Of a stretch of 64,000 nucleotides of DNA, positions 15,154-24,194 are shown in pieces. The notes beneath the pieces are model-generated. The model saw nothing but the letters and a program-made list of their open reading frames with translations, did not search any database and was not told the DNA's origin. The position numbers and the translations under genes are program-made. The DNA is taken from contig CANLTJ010000002.1 in the NCBI GenBank assembly GCA_947493995.1, positions 248,001-312,000 on the forward strand, in the 5' to 3' direction. This stretch comes from an uncultured Arachnia sp. GTDB taxonomy: Bacteria; Actinomycetota; Actinomycetes; Propionibacteriales; Propionibacteriaceae. Position 1 is the first letter of the stretch; every line of letters begins with the position of its first letter.

Positions 15154-17028
15154 ATGAGCGCAGAGAACACCAGCGCGGCCGAGATTGATCTCGCCGCTGA
15201 TTTCGCGACCCCCACCCAGGAGGACTGGGAGAGGGAGGTTTTGAAGGTCCTCAACCGTAGGCGACCGGAGGGCAAGGAGCTCACCATCGAGCAGGCGTAC
15301 AAACGCCTGACGAGCCGCACGGTTGACGGCATCACCATCAAGCCTCTCTACACGGCCGAGGACGGCGTGGACGAGCTGGGCTTCCCCGGCATCGCTCCCT
15401 TCACCCGCGGCGCCACCGTCCGCAACGGCGAGATGGACGCATGGGATGTTTGCCCACTCTTCGAGGACAACGACGCCAAGACCACCCGCCGGGACGTGCT
15501 CACGGATCTGGAACGAGGCGCCACCGCACTGTGGCTGCGCGTGGATCCCGACGCCATCGCCGCTGCCGATCTGGCCGATGTGCTGCACGTGGTGCTCCTG
15601 GACCTTGCCCCCGTCCACGTCTCCAGCCGCACCGACCAGATGGGTGCTGCCAAGGCGTTACTGGCCGTGCTGGATGCCGACGAGGCGGACAACCGAAGCA
15701 TGCGAGGCAGCCTGGGCATCGATCCCATCGGGTTCGCTGCGTTGCACGGCAGCTCACCTGACCTCTCCGTCCTTGCCGACGCGGTGGAGATCGCACGGCC
15801 GTTCCCGGGGATCCGCCCCATCGTCATCGACGCCGGGATCTACCACAACGCTGGCGCCGGAGACGTCAACGAGCTGGCCTACGCCATCGGCACCGGCGTC
15901 GAGTACGTTCGGGCCCTCGTGGACGCCGGCGTCTCCGTCGACGATGCCTTCGACGCCATCCTCTTCCGCGTCTCCGCCACCACCGACCAGTTCCTGACCA
16001 TCGCCCGCCTACGTGCGTTGCGCACCCTGTGGTCGCGTATCGGCGAGGTGCTGGAGGTCTCCGAACTCAAGCGAGGTGCCATCCAGCACGCGGTCACCTC
16101 CCTGCGGGACATCACCCGTGACGACGCCTACGTCAACGTTTTGCGCGGCACCATCTCCGCCTTCGCAGCAGCTGCGGGTGGTGCGGAAACGCAGACGGTG
16201 CTCCCGCTTGATTCAGCGATCGGTCTCCCGAACGTCCTGTCCCGCCGGATCGCCCGCAACATCCAGATCCTGCTGGCGGAGGAGTCCAACGTCGGCCGGG
16301 TCAATGACCCCGCGGGCGGCTCCTGGTACGTGGAATCCCTGACCCGTCAGCTCACCGAGCAGGCGTGGGAGCTTTTCGGCTCACTGGACGACGAAGGGTT
16401 CGCAGCCGCTGTGGCCGACGGCACCGTCGCATCGCAGCTGGCGGAAATCAACGAGGCTCGCGGCAAACTGCTCGCCACTCGCAAGCTGCCCATCACGGGC
16501 GTCTCCATGTTTCCGGACCACACCGAGGAGCTGCCCGAACGCAAATCCCGTCCGGAGGCACCTGAGCTGGGTGGTCTGGTGCCGGTGCGCGACTCGTCGG
16601 TCTTCGAGGACTTGCGGGACCGCGCTCAGAATGCCCGCGAGGCAGGCAATGCACCCACGGTGTTGCTGGCCTGCCTGGGTGCTCGTCGCGACTTCGGTGC
16701 TCGCGAAGGATTCACGTCGAACCTCTACCACGTGGGCGGCATCGACACCATCGTGGCTGAGGGCGAGTCGCCGGAGGACTTCGCGCGGCAGCTCAAGGAG
16801 AGCGGCACCACCATTGCCGTCCTGTGCTCCTCGGCGAAGGTCTATGCGCAACAGGGCATGGACGTCGCCAGGGCCCTGAAGGAGGCGGGCGCGCAGGAGG
16901 TTCGCCTGGCGGGACAGCTCAAGGAATTGGGCACTGACGACACCGACGGCGTGATCGCCGGAAACGTCTTCGACGGCATGGACGTGGTCGAGCTGTTGAC
17001 CACCACCCTCGACAAGCTGGAGGCCTGA
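15154..17028 (+). CDS. mutA: Methylmalonyl-CoA mutase small (beta) subunit
   Basis: 624 residues, colinear with the large subunit encoded next. It has the TIM-barrel region (for example RIARNIQILLAEESNVGRVN and DPAGGSWYVESLT) and a C-terminal flavodoxin-like domain. The cobalamin-ligating D-x-H-x-x-G is replaced by RRDFGAREGF, so this is the non-catalytic subunit, as in Propionibacterium mutases. With MutB it interconverts succinyl-CoA and (R)-methylmalonyl-CoA in the propionate-forming/propionyl-CoA pathway in the cytoplasm. The ATG is preceded by a GGAG-like AACGGAGACC. The stop lies 6 bp before mutB. Confidence 0.95.
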   Translation: MSAENTSAAEIDLAADFATPTQEDWEREVLKVLNRRRPEGKELTIEQAYKRLTSRTVDGITIKPLYTAEDGVDELGFPGIAPFTRGATVRNGEMDAWDVCPLFEDNDAKTTRRDVLTDLERGATALWLRVDPDAIAAADLADVLHVVLLDLAPVHVSSRTDQMGAAKALLAVLDADEADNRSMRGSLGIDPIGFAALHGSSPDLSVLADAVEIARPFPGIRPIVIDAGIYHNAGAGDVNELAYAIGTGVEYVRALVDAGVSVDDAFDAILFRVSATTDQFLTIARLRALRTLWSRIGEVLEVSELKRGAIQHAVTSLRDITRDDAYVNVLRGTISAFAAAAGGAETQTVLPLDSAIGLPNVLSRRIARNIQILLAEESNVGRVNDPAGGSWYVESLTRQLTEQAWELFGSLDDEGFAAAVADGTVASQLAEINEARGKLLATRKLPITGVSMFPDHTEELPERKSRPEAPELGGLVPVRDSSVFEDLRDRAQNAREAGNAPTVLLACLGARRDFGAREGFTSNLYHVGGIDTIVAEGESPEDFARQLKESGTTIAVLCSSAKVYAQQGMDVARALKEAGAQEVRLAGQLKELGTDDTDGVIAGNVFDGMDVVELLTTTLDKLEA

Positions 17029-17034
17029 TCAATC

Positions 17035-19233
17035 ATGACCACCATTCCCCGTTTCGGATCCGTACCGCTGGACGGCGGCATCCCCGACGACGCCCACGAA
17101 CAGTTCGAGAACATCACCCATGAGACGGGTCACTCCGCCGGCTGGCAGACGCCCGAGCACATCCTCGTGCCGCCGCTCTTCGGTGACGACGACCTCGCCG
17201 ACCTCGACTTCCTGGACACGTATCCCGGGATCGCGCCGTTCCTGCGCGGCCCCTACCCGACGATGTATGTCAACCAGCCGTGGACGATCCGGCAGTACGC
17301 CGGCTTCTCCACGGCCGAGGAGTCCAACGCGTTCTACCGACGCAACCTGGCCGCGGGCCAGAAGGGCCTGTCGATCGCGTTCGACCTCGCCACCCACCGC
17401 GGCTATGACTCGGACCACCCCCGCGTGGCCGGCGACGTCGGCATGGCTGGCGTGGCCGTCGACTCCATCCTGGACATGCGGCAGCTCTTCGACGGCATCC
17501 CGCTGGACCAGATGAGTGTGTCCATGACGATGAACGGCGCGGTGCTGCCGGTGCTGGCGATGTACGTCGTCGCCGCCGAGGAGCAGGGCGTCGATTACAA
17601 GCAGTTGGCCGGGACCATCCAGAACGACATCCTCAAGGAGTTCATGGTCCGCAACACCTACATCTACCCGCCGCTGCCGTCGATGCGGATCATCGCCGAC
17701 ATCTTCGCGTTCACCAGCGCGAACATGCCCCGGTTCAACTCCATCTCCATCTCCGGCTACCACATGCAGGAGGCCGGGGCCACGGCCGACATCGAGATGG
17801 CCTACACGCTGGCCGACGGCATGGAATACATCCGTGCCGGCGAGTCGGTGGGTCTGAACGTGGACGCGTTCGCGCCACGGCTCTCGTTCTTCTGGGCCAT
17901 CGGCATGAACTTCTACATGGAGGTCGCGAAGATGCGCGCGGCGCGCCTGCTCTGGGCACGGCTGGTGCGCGAGTTCGGGCCGAAGAACCCCAAGTCGATG
18001 TCGCTGCGCACCCACTCGCAGACCTCCGGCTGGTCCCTGACCGCCCAGGACGTCTACAACAACATCGGCCGCACTGCGATCGAGGCGATGGCCGCGACGC
18101 AGGGCCACACCCAATCCCTGCACACCAATGCCCTGGATGAGGCCATCGCGCTGCCGACGGACTTCTCCGCCCGCATCGCCCGCAACACCCAGCTGTTCCT
18201 GCAGCAGGAGTCGGGCACCACCCGGACCGTGGACCCGTGGGCTGGTTCCGCCTACGTCGAGAAGCTCACCGAGCAGCTCGCCCGCAAGGCATGGGAGCGA
18301 ATTCAGGAGGTGGAGCAGGCCGGGGGCATGGCCAAGGCCATCGAGCAGGGCATCCCGAAGATGCGCATCGAGGAAGCCGCGGCCCGCACACAGGCCCGCA
18401 TCGACTCCGGCCGCCAGCCGGTGCTCGGCGTGAACAAGTACCTCATGGACATCCCGGATGAGCTCGAGGTCCTCAAGATCGACAACAAGAGCGTGCGTGC
18501 CGGACAGATCGCCAAGCTGGAGAAGCTGCGTGCCGAGCGCGACGAGGAGGCCACCCGGGCCGCCCTCGACAAGCTCACCTGGGCTGCCGCCAACGGCGAC
18601 CCCACCGATCCGGAGCGCAACCTCCTGAAGCTCTCGATCGACGCGGCCCGCGCCAAGGCCTCCGTCGGCGAAATCTCGGACGCGTTGGAGAAGGAATTCG
18701 GGCGCTACACCGCCCAGATCCGTACCATCTCCGGTGTGTACAACAAGGAAACCGGCTCCAGCACGTCCGTCACCCGGGCACGCGAACTCGTCGAGGCCTT
18801 CGAAGCCGGTGAGGGGCGTCGTCCCCGCATCCTGATCGCCAAGATGGGCCAGGACGGTCACGATCGCGGCCAGAAGGTCATCGCCACCGCCTACGCCGAC
18901 CTCGGCATGGACGTCGACGTCGGCCCTCTGTTCCAGACACCCGAGGAGGTCGCCCGTCAGGCCGTCGAGTCCGACGTCCACGTCGTCGGCGTCTCCTCCC
19001 TCGCCGCCGGCCACCTCTCGCTGGTGCCGTCGCTGCGGGAGGAGCTGGACAAGCTCGGCCGCGAGGACATGATGATCGTCGTCGGTGGCGTCATCCCCAG
19101 CCAGGACTTCGACGAGCTCCGCGAGAGGGGCGCCGACGCCATCTACCCGCCCGGCACCATCATCCCGGATGCCGCCATCGACCTCCTGGAGATCCTCGGC
19201 AAGCGCCTCCACGGCTCCGAACAGCCCGTCTGA
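17035..19233 (+). CDS. mutB: Methylmalonyl-CoA mutase large (alpha) subunit
   Basis: 732 residues, full length. The substrate barrel includes [20 protein letters not shown] and [20 protein letters not shown]. The C-terminal B12 domain has [13 protein letters not shown] near residues 604-616, with D-x-H-x-x-G providing the base-off cobalamin histidine, followed by VVGGVIP. It catalyses the adenosylcobalamin-dependent radical rearrangement of methylmalonyl-CoA and succinyl-CoA. Cotranscribed with mutA. In many propionibacteria meaB follows directly; here one foreign-looking gene intervenes. A hairpin at 19244-19279 probably terminates the transcript. Confidence 0.97.
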   Translation: MTTIPRFGSVPLDGGIPDDAHEQFENITHETGHSAGWQTPEHILVPPLFGDDDLADLDFLDTYPGIAPFLRGPYPTMYVNQPWTIRQYAGFSTAEESNAFYRRNLAAGQKGLSIAFDLATHRGYDSDHPRVAGDVGMAGVAVDSILDMRQLFDGIPLDQMSVSMTMNGAVLPVLAMYVVAAEEQGVDYKQLAGTIQNDILKEFMVRNTYIYPPLPSMRIIADIFAFTSANMPRFNSISISGYHMQEAGATADIEMAYTLADGMEYIRAGESVGLNVDAFAPRLSFFWAIGMNFYMEVAKMRAARLLWARLVREFGPKNPKSMSLRTHSQTSGWSLTAQDVYNNIGRTAIEAMAATQGHTQSLHTNALDEAIALPTDFSARIARNTQLFLQQESGTTRTVDPWAGSAYVEKLTEQLARKAWERIQEVEQAGGMAKAIEQGIPKMRIEEAAARTQARIDSGRQPVLGVNKYLMDIPDELEVLKIDNKSVRAGQIAKLEKLRAERDEEATRAALDKLTWAAANGDPTDPERNLLKLSIDAARAKASVGEISDALEKEFGRYTAQIRTISGVYNKETGSSTSVTRARELVEAFEAGEGRRPRILIAKMGQDGHDRGQKVIATAYADLGMDVDVGPLFQTPEEVARQAVESDVHVVGVSSLAAGHLSLVPSLREELDKLGREDMMIVVGGVIPSQDFDELRERGADAIYPPGTIIPDAAIDLLEILGKRLHGSEQPV

Positions 19234-19243
19234 CCCGCCGTCA

Positions 19244-19279
19244 CCGAAGGCCCGTTCCGTCACCGGGGCGGGCTTTCGG
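19244..19279 (+). terminator. Hairpin after mutB
   Basis: CCGAAGGCCCG (19244-19254) pairs with CGGGCTTTCGG (19269-19279) over 11 bp, including one G:U, with a 14-nt loop. It starts 10 bp after the mutB stop. Confidence 0.75.
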
Positions 19280-19298
19280 CGTCCCCCTTGGGGTTTGG

Positions 19299-19334
19299 GA
19301 ACATTTCGGGGTGCAGACCAGCAGAATTGTTCAC
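19299..19334 (+). repeat. 36-bp spaced repeat, left copy
   Basis: GAACATTTC-N6-CAGACC-N8-TGTTCAC. The same three blocks with identical spacing occur at 20410-20445, on the other side of the AbiEi/DUF559-type gene. The ends of each copy are partly complementary (GGGAACA/TGTTCAC), so each copy can also form a hairpin. 26 of 36 positions agree. Confidence 0.65.
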
Positions 19335-19432
19335 CACCTCTGAGGCTTTTCCCGGAGCACCGTCCTGGGGTACGTCACCCCGGGTTGGCGATCCACGCAG
19401 GCTTTGCACAGACCGCCGCTGGATCTGGGGAT

Positions 19433-20392
19433 ATGAAGACTGAAGTGACCAGAGTCTCTGTTGTGTATGCCACTCGAGTTCCGGACCCCGCCCTCTGGGA
19501 TTTGGCCGAGGCTCAGCGAGGAGTGTTGAGTCGTCACCAGATCCTGGCCCTGGGCGGCACCGACGCCATGATCCGCCGGTTATTGCGCGAAGGACGCTGG
19601 CACAGGGTGGTCTCCGGCATTGTCTCCACATCACGGCGGCCGGAGTGGCTCGGCTGGGTGTGGGCCGGACTTCTACTGGGAGGATCATCGGCCGTCGTGG
19701 GTGGCGCCGCCGCAGCCCACCTTCACGGGATAACCGGACAGCCGGACGTGGTGGACATCTGGGCGCCGGGAAAGTCTCCGCGGTGGAGACACCCCTGGCG
19801 GTTTCATCGTCAATTCCGAAGCGGCCGGGGTGAGCCAGCCAAGGTCAGCCTTGAGCAAGCCACAATGGATGTCTGTTCGATCGGCGATGCCGACGAGATT
19901 GCGGCGACGCTCGCCTCAGCCGTATCAACACGCCGTACAACACCTGAGCGATTGCGACTCAGCGCGCAGGCCCAGCCGTGTCTTCGTCATCGGCGGCTGA
20001 TTCTGGAGCTGCTGGAGGATGTCGGTGCGGGAGCCGAAAGTCCGTTGGAGGTGCGATACCTGCGCGACGTCGAACGCGCGCACGGTCTTCCGCCGGGTGA
20101 TCGACAGGTGAGCGTGAGTTCTGGGACACGCTCTGACGTCGGCTATCTCGAACTCGGGGTGCTCGTTGAACTGGACGGAGTCCTGGGCCACAGCGGCACT
20201 GGAGCTTGGCGGGACTGGGAACGCGACAATGCACATGCGTTGGGGCAATTCACAACACTCCGATACGGCTGGCAGGACATCGTGAGTCGGCCTTGCGCAG
20301 TTGCACGGCAGGTGGCCGAAGCACTTGGCCAGGGAGGCTGGATGGGCATCCCCACACGGTGCCGATCGTGCCGACACCTGCCCTCGCCGTGA
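19433..20392 (+). CDS. AbiEi-like N-terminal domain plus DUF559 (Vsr-like) nuclease-fold protein
   Basis: About 319 residues. The N-terminal part (ALWDLAEAQRGVLSRHQILA, IRRLLREGRWHRVVSGIV) matches the winged-helix 'AbiEi antitoxin' domain. The C-terminal part (AESPLEVRYLRD, RSDVGYLELGVLVELDG, WERDNAHALGQFTTLRYGW) matches DUF559, a Vsr/PD-(D/E)xK-like fold with E...D-V-x-Y...V-E-L-D. Such fusions are very common and unassigned in Actinobacteria. No AbiEii toxin is adjacent. The gene separates mutB from meaB and lies between two copies of a 36-bp repeat. The start is uncertain; an ATG at 19433 is chosen. Confidence 0.75.
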   Translation: MKTEVTRVSVVYATRVPDPALWDLAEAQRGVLSRHQILALGGTDAMIRRLLREGRWHRVVSGIVSTSRRPEWLGWVWAGLLLGGSSAVVGGAAAAHLHGITGQPDVVDIWAPGKSPRWRHPWRFHRQFRSGRGEPAKVSLEQATMDVCSIGDADEIAATLASAVSTRRTTPERLRLSAQAQPCLRHRRLILELLEDVGAGAESPLEVRYLRDVERAHGLPPGDRQVSVSSGTRSDVGYLELGVLVELDGVLGHSGTGAWRDWERDNAHALGQFTTLRYGWQDIVSRPCAVARQVAEALGQGGWMGIPTRCRSCRHLPSP

Positions 20393-20409
20393 AATCGGCT
20401 GACCTTCGT

Positions 20410-20445
20410 GAACATTTCATGCACCAGACCGACGGATATGTTCAC
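20410..20445 (+). repeat. 36-bp spaced repeat, right copy
   Basis: GAACATTTC-N6-CAGACC-N8-TGTTCAC, with the same block order and spacing as 19299-19334. Here the outer bases form a perfect inverted repeat GTGAACAT (20408-20415) / ATGTTCAC (20438-20445). Confidence 0.65.
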
Positions 20446-20512
20446 GCGACTGTGCGGAACGCCAAAATTGGGGCGAACGAGCCGTGGCAGTGGACCTCGT
20501 TAAGGTGGAGAG

Positions 20513-21556
20513 GTGCGGAATTTGACTATGGAGCAGTTGGCGGAGAAGGTCGTCGAGAACTCGCGGGGACACGTCGCGCGGGCGATCACGCTGGTGGAGT
20601 CCACCAAGCCCCAGCACAGGCACCAGGCCCACGAACTGCTGCAGCGTCTCGCCCCCCACACCGGAAAGGCGTTCCGCGTCGGCATCTCCGGGGTGCCCGG
20701 TGCCGGCAAATCCACGTTCATCGACGCGATGGGCGCCAAACTGATCAGTGAGCGCCACCACAGGGTGGCCGTGCTCGCCGTGGATCCCAGTTCGTCCCGC
20801 ACCGGCGGCTCCATCCTGGGCGACCGGACCCGGATGGCGGATCTCGCCAACCGGCCGGAGGCGTTCGTCCGGCCCTCACCCTCGGCCGGACACCTCGGAG
20901 GCGTGGCCCGCGCCACCCGCGAATCCATGCTGGTCCTGGAGGCGGCCGGCTACGACGTCGTCATCGTCGAGACCGTCGGCGTCGGCCAGTCCGAAGTGGC
21001 TGTCTCGGGCATGGTGGACACCTTCCTGATGTTGCAGGTGGCACGCGCCGGGGATCAGCTGCAGGGCATCAAGCGCGGGATCCTGGAGTTGGCCGACGTC
21101 ATCGCCATCACCAAGGCCGACGGCGACAACGAGCAGGCGGCCCGGGTGGCGGCGCGCGAACTGACGATCGCCATGAAGCTCATCTCCGGCGAACCTGAGA
21201 AACGACGCGCACCTGTGCTGACCTGTTCGTCCTACACGGGCGCCGGCCTGGACGAGGTCTGGGACACCGTCGCCAAGCACCGCACAGCACTCGAATCCGA
21301 CGGCGACCTCGCGGCCCGCCGACTTGCGCAGCAGCGCGACTGGCTGTGGAACATGGTGCGCGAGGAAGTGCTGGAGTCGTTGAAGACCACACCCAGCGTC
21401 CGACGCGTCGCGGACGACGTGGAGGCGCGCGTCGCCGCTGAGGCCATCAGCGCGCTGGAAGGCTCCGCGGAGATCCTCGCGGCCTTCGCGGCGGCAGTTC
21501 CCTCACTTCCATGGGCGACAACCTCAACTGAAACAACAGCCCCTGACAAGGAGTGA
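20513..21556 (+). CDS. meaB: MeaB/ArgK GTPase, methylmalonyl-CoA mutase chaperone
   Basis: 347 residues from the GTG. G1/Walker A is GVPGAGKST near residue 60, followed by AVDPSSSRTGGSILGDRTRM (switch region typical of MeaB), G3 ETVGVGQSE, and G4 ITKADGDNE. MeaB binds methylmalonyl-CoA mutase, gates adenosylcobalamin loading and protects the enzyme from inactivation; its position beside mutAB fits. The start is ambiguous: AAGGTGG at 20502-20508 serves GTG 20513, while TTG 20522 and ATG 20528 are also possible. Confidence 0.93.
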   Translation: MRNLTMEQLAEKVVENSRGHVARAITLVESTKPQHRHQAHELLQRLAPHTGKAFRVGISGVPGAGKSTFIDAMGAKLISERHHRVAVLAVDPSSSRTGGSILGDRTRMADLANRPEAFVRPSPSAGHLGGVARATRESMLVLEAAGYDVVIVETVGVGQSEVAVSGMVDTFLMLQVARAGDQLQGIKRGILELADVIAITKADGDNEQAARVAARELTIAMKLISGEPEKRRAPVLTCSSYTGAGLDEVWDTVAKHRTALESDGDLAARRLAQQRDWLWNMVREEVLESLKTTPSVRRVADDVEARVAAEAISALEGSAEILAAFAAAVPSLPWATTSTETTAPDKE

Positions 21557-21650
21557 TCGCTCCGCTCACCCATACGGAGCGCCCTATGGGTGTCCAGGCG
21601 GGGCACGCTCGGTAAGCTGTCCCACAGTCACGACTGGGGAAGGGGGTCAC

Positions 21651-22367
21651 ATGGGAGTCTTCGACCGCGCAGAGAGACGCATCGGTGCTGCTGTCGACAA
21701 GGTGTTCGCGCGCGCCTTCAAGGGCGACGTGCAACCCGTGGAGATCGCTGCGGGGATCCAGCGGGAGCTGGACACCGAGGCCAAGTTGCTGAGCCGCGAC
21801 AAGCGCCTCGTGCCGAACAATTTCGTCATCTTCCTCTCCGAGCACGACCACGCCCGCCTGTTCCCCTATTCGAAGACCATCAACGCGGAGATCATCCCGG
21901 ATCTGCGTCAGCACGCCAGGGACCGCAGCTACGTCTTCAACGGCCCCATATCCATCACCTACGAGCTCGACGACTCACTTCCCACAGGCCAGTTCAAGGT
22001 GGCGAGCGAAGCAGTCGTGCGGGGAGCGTCGCAGCCGTCGTCCTCGTCGCTGAACTCCCGACGTCCCTCCCGCGCACTGGTGATCGAAGTCAGCGGAGTG
22101 CGCCACCCACTCGTTCCGCCGGGTCTCGTGGTGGGTCGCGGTTCCGAGGCGGACCTGCGTCTGAACGACCCCGGAATCTCTCGTCGCCACGCCCTGATCA
22201 CCGTCACCGGCACAGCCGAGGCACCCCAGGTCAGCATCGAGGATCTGGGCTCCACCAACGGCGTCGTGGTGGATGGCTCACGCGTGCACCAGGCCCGGTT
22301 GAGGGACGGTTCACGCATCGAAATCGGCAACACGAGGATGCTGGTGCACTCTCCCTCGGAGCAGTGA
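21651..22367 (+). CDS. fhaA: FhaA: DUF3662 plus FHA domain protein
   Basis: 238 residues. The N-terminal DUF3662 domain (MGVFDRAERRIGAAVDKVFA to about residue 115) joins through a short linker to an FHA domain (VVGRGSEADLRLNDPGISRR, then DLGSTNGVVVDG). The FHA domain binds phosphothreonine on PknB-type kinases and partners. In mycobacteria FhaA acts in peptidoglycan synthesis control. First gene of the conserved signalling cluster. AAGGGGG precedes the ATG. Confidence 0.93.
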   Translation: MGVFDRAERRIGAAVDKVFARAFKGDVQPVEIAAGIQRELDTEAKLLSRDKRLVPNNFVIFLSEHDHARLFPYSKTINAEIIPDLRQHARDRSYVFNGPISITYELDDSLPTGQFKVASEAVVRGASQPSSSSLNSRRPSRALVIEVSGVRHPLVPPGLVVGRGSEADLRLNDPGISRRHALITVTGTAEAPQVSIEDLGSTNGVVVDGSRVHQARLRDGSRIEIGNTRMLVHSPSEQ

Positions 22368-22370
22368 TTG

Positions 22371-22838
22371 ATGACCGAGCTGATCTTCGCCGCCGTCAAG
22401 CTTGTCTTCCTCGCGTTCCTGTGGCTGTTCATCGCGTTCGTGGCCGACGTGATTCGCAGGGACATGTTCGGCCGCCGCGTCAGCGCCGCCACGCTGCCGC
22501 CCGCGGACACCCCCCGGAGCAAGCGGGGCCGGAAGGGCAGGGACGCACCCCCCACCCGGTTCGCGGTGAGTCAGGGCAACCAACAGGGATTGTCCGTCCC
22601 CCTCGAACCCGTCATCAACCTGGGGCGTGCAGCGGACAGCACATTCTTCCTCGACGACGACTACGCATCGGCCCGCCACGCCCAGCTGGTGCAGCGCGAC
22701 GCCCGGACGTGGGTGGTGACCGATCTCCAGTCCACCAACGGCACCTACGTCAACGGCCAGCGCATCACCTCGCCGGTCGCCATCTCGTTGGGTGACGTCA
22801 TCCGCATTGGCAAGACACTGATGCGGCTGGAGGCCTGA
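22371..22838 (+). CDS. fhaB: FhaB: membrane-anchored FHA protein
   Basis: 155 residues. One N-terminal helix (LIFAAVKLVFLAFLWLFIAF), a basic linker (RSKRGRKGRD), then an FHA domain (NLGRAADSTFFLDDDYASAR, TDLQSTNGTYVNG). It matches FhaB/FipA of the actinobacterial cluster, which links kinase phosphorylation to the division and elongation machinery. It starts 3 bp after fhaA (an in-frame TTG one codon earlier overlaps nothing better). Confidence 0.92.
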   Translation: MTELIFAAVKLVFLAFLWLFIAFVADVIRRDMFGRRVSAATLPPADTPRSKRGRKGRDAPPTRFAVSQGNQQGLSVPLEPVINLGRAADSTFFLDDDYASARHAQLVQRDARTWVVTDLQSTNGTYVNGQRITSPVAISLGDVIRIGKTLMRLEA

Positions 22839-22841
22839 GCC

Positions 22842-24194
22842 GTGACGTACTCGCTGCGTTTCCAGGCGCATTCGGAAGTCGGGCGCGTCCGCACCAACAA
22901 CCAGGATGCGGGCTACGCCTCGCCCACCATGGTGATGGTCGCCGACGGCATGGGCGGCGCCGCGGCCGGGGACCTGGCTTCCGCCGTCGCCGCCACCACC
23001 GCAGCCGAGAGCGACCGGCGCGTCACGGGCGAGGAGATGCTTGCCCACATGGAGGGCATTGTCGAGAGCGCCAACACCAAGCTGACCGAACTCGTGTCGC
23101 AGGACCTGAGCCTCGACGGCATGGGGACCACGTTCTGCGGCGCGATGTTCGACGGCAACCAATTCGCCATCACCCACGTGGGCGATTCGCGGTGCTACCT
23201 CCTGCGCGACGGCGAGCTGACCCAGCTGACACACGACCACTCCTGGGTGCAGCAGTTGATCGACGAGGGGCGCCTGACTCCAAAGCAGGCCGAGACCCAT
23301 CCCCACCGCTCACTGATCATCCGCGTGCTGAACGGTCAGAGCGGAGTCAGGGCAGATCTCGAACTCGTGGACGCCGCCGCCGGTGACCGGATCATGTTCT
23401 GCTCCGATGGCCTGTCAGGTCTCATCAACGACGACACCATCCGCGACGCCCTCACCAAGCCGGACCTCGACGTCGCGGTGACGGAGCTGGTAGCGGCGGC
23501 CAACGAGGCCGGCGGGCACGACAACATCACTGTGGCGCTGGCGGACGTCGTCGAGCAGAGCGACGCCCTGGATGCGGCCGAGCCGCAACTGGTGGGCTCG
23601 GCCCTGGAACGCGACATCCCCGACACCTCAACCGCGACCGCCGCCCCCAAGACGCCCTTCCCCGAGCCACCCCCGGACCACACCGGCGCGGAAGTGGCCC
23701 GCTACGCCCCGGTGGACACAACCCGACGGTGGCCCGGCATCGTGGGTGGCGCGCTCGTCCTACTTCTCCTGCTCGGCGGCGGCGTGTGGGGTGTGGTGGC
23801 CTACGGCAGTTCGCGCTACTACCTCGCAGAAGCTGGCGGCAGCGTCGCCATCTACAACGGTCTGCCGGGCTCCCTGCTCGGTGTCGAGTTGAATGAACTC
23901 ACCGAGCGCACGGACATCGCGGTCAGCGACCTGCCGCGGTTCTACCAGCGTGCCGTGGGCAACACGATCGCCACATCCGGTCTCGCCGCCGCCCAGGACT
24001 CGGTGGAGGAACTGCGTTGGCGCGCCGAGCGGTGCGTAGCCGTCCGCGAGGAGCGCGCAAATCCGCCTGAACCCGCGCTCGCCTCACCGACGGCGTCGCC
24101 GTCCGGTCTCAGCACCGTTCCACCGAACTACCCAACATTCCTGGCGCCCATCACACCCACCGCCTCCGCGGAAACCGACCCGGAGGCATGCTGA
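22842..24194 (+). CDS. pstP: PP2C-family Ser/Thr phosphatase PstP
   Basis: 450 residues. The PP2C catalytic domain occupies about residues 1-235: QAHSEVGRVRTNNQDAGY, VADGMGGAAAGD, THVGDSRCYLLRDGEL, GGHDNITVALADV, with metal-binding Asp residues in place. A proline-rich linker, a membrane helix near residues 301-322 and an extracytoplasmic part follow. It is the cognate phosphatase of PknB and dephosphorylates its substrates. GTG start 3 bp after fhaB. Confidence 0.95.
   Translation: MTYSLRFQAHSEVGRVRTNNQDAGYASPTMVMVADGMGGAAAGDLASAVAATTAAESDRRVTGEEMLAHMEGIVESANTKLTELVSQDLSLDGMGTTFCGAMFDGNQFAITHVGDSRCYLLRDGELTQLTHDHSWVQQLIDEGRLTPKQAETHPHRSLIIRVLNGQSGVRADLELVDAAAGDRIMFCSDGLSGLINDDTIRDALTKPDLDVAVTELVAAANEAGGHDNITVALADVVEQSDALDAAEPQLVGSALERDIPDTSTATAAPKTPFPEPPPDHTGAEVARYAPVDTTRRWPGIVGGALVLLLLLGGGVWGVVAYGSSRYYLAEAGGSVAIYNGLPGSLLGVELNELTERTDIAVSDLPRFYQRAVGNTIATSGLAAAQDSVEELRWRAERCVAVREERANPPEPALASPTASPSGLSTVPPNYPTFLAPITPTASAETDPEAC

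Noticed and set aside
15133..15618. Other long frames inside mutA, and similar long frames inside hsdR, pknB, the ABC genes and the PTS genes
   Set aside because: All lie inside well-supported genes in alternative frames. Their composition (Arg/Pro/Gly or Ser/Thr runs) is typical of shadow frames in high-GC DNA.
17029..19263. 744-codon open frame antisense to mutB
   Set aside because: mutB is a full-length, unmistakable enzyme on the other strand. The antisense frame is a GC-codon-position artefact with low-complexity Gly/Val/Asp-rich sequence and no motif.
20408..20445. Terminator between the AbiEi/DUF559 gene and meaB
   Set aside because: The arms are only 8 bp with a 22-nt loop, and the same blocks occur upstream of the gene, where no gene ends; treated as a repeat or protein site instead.
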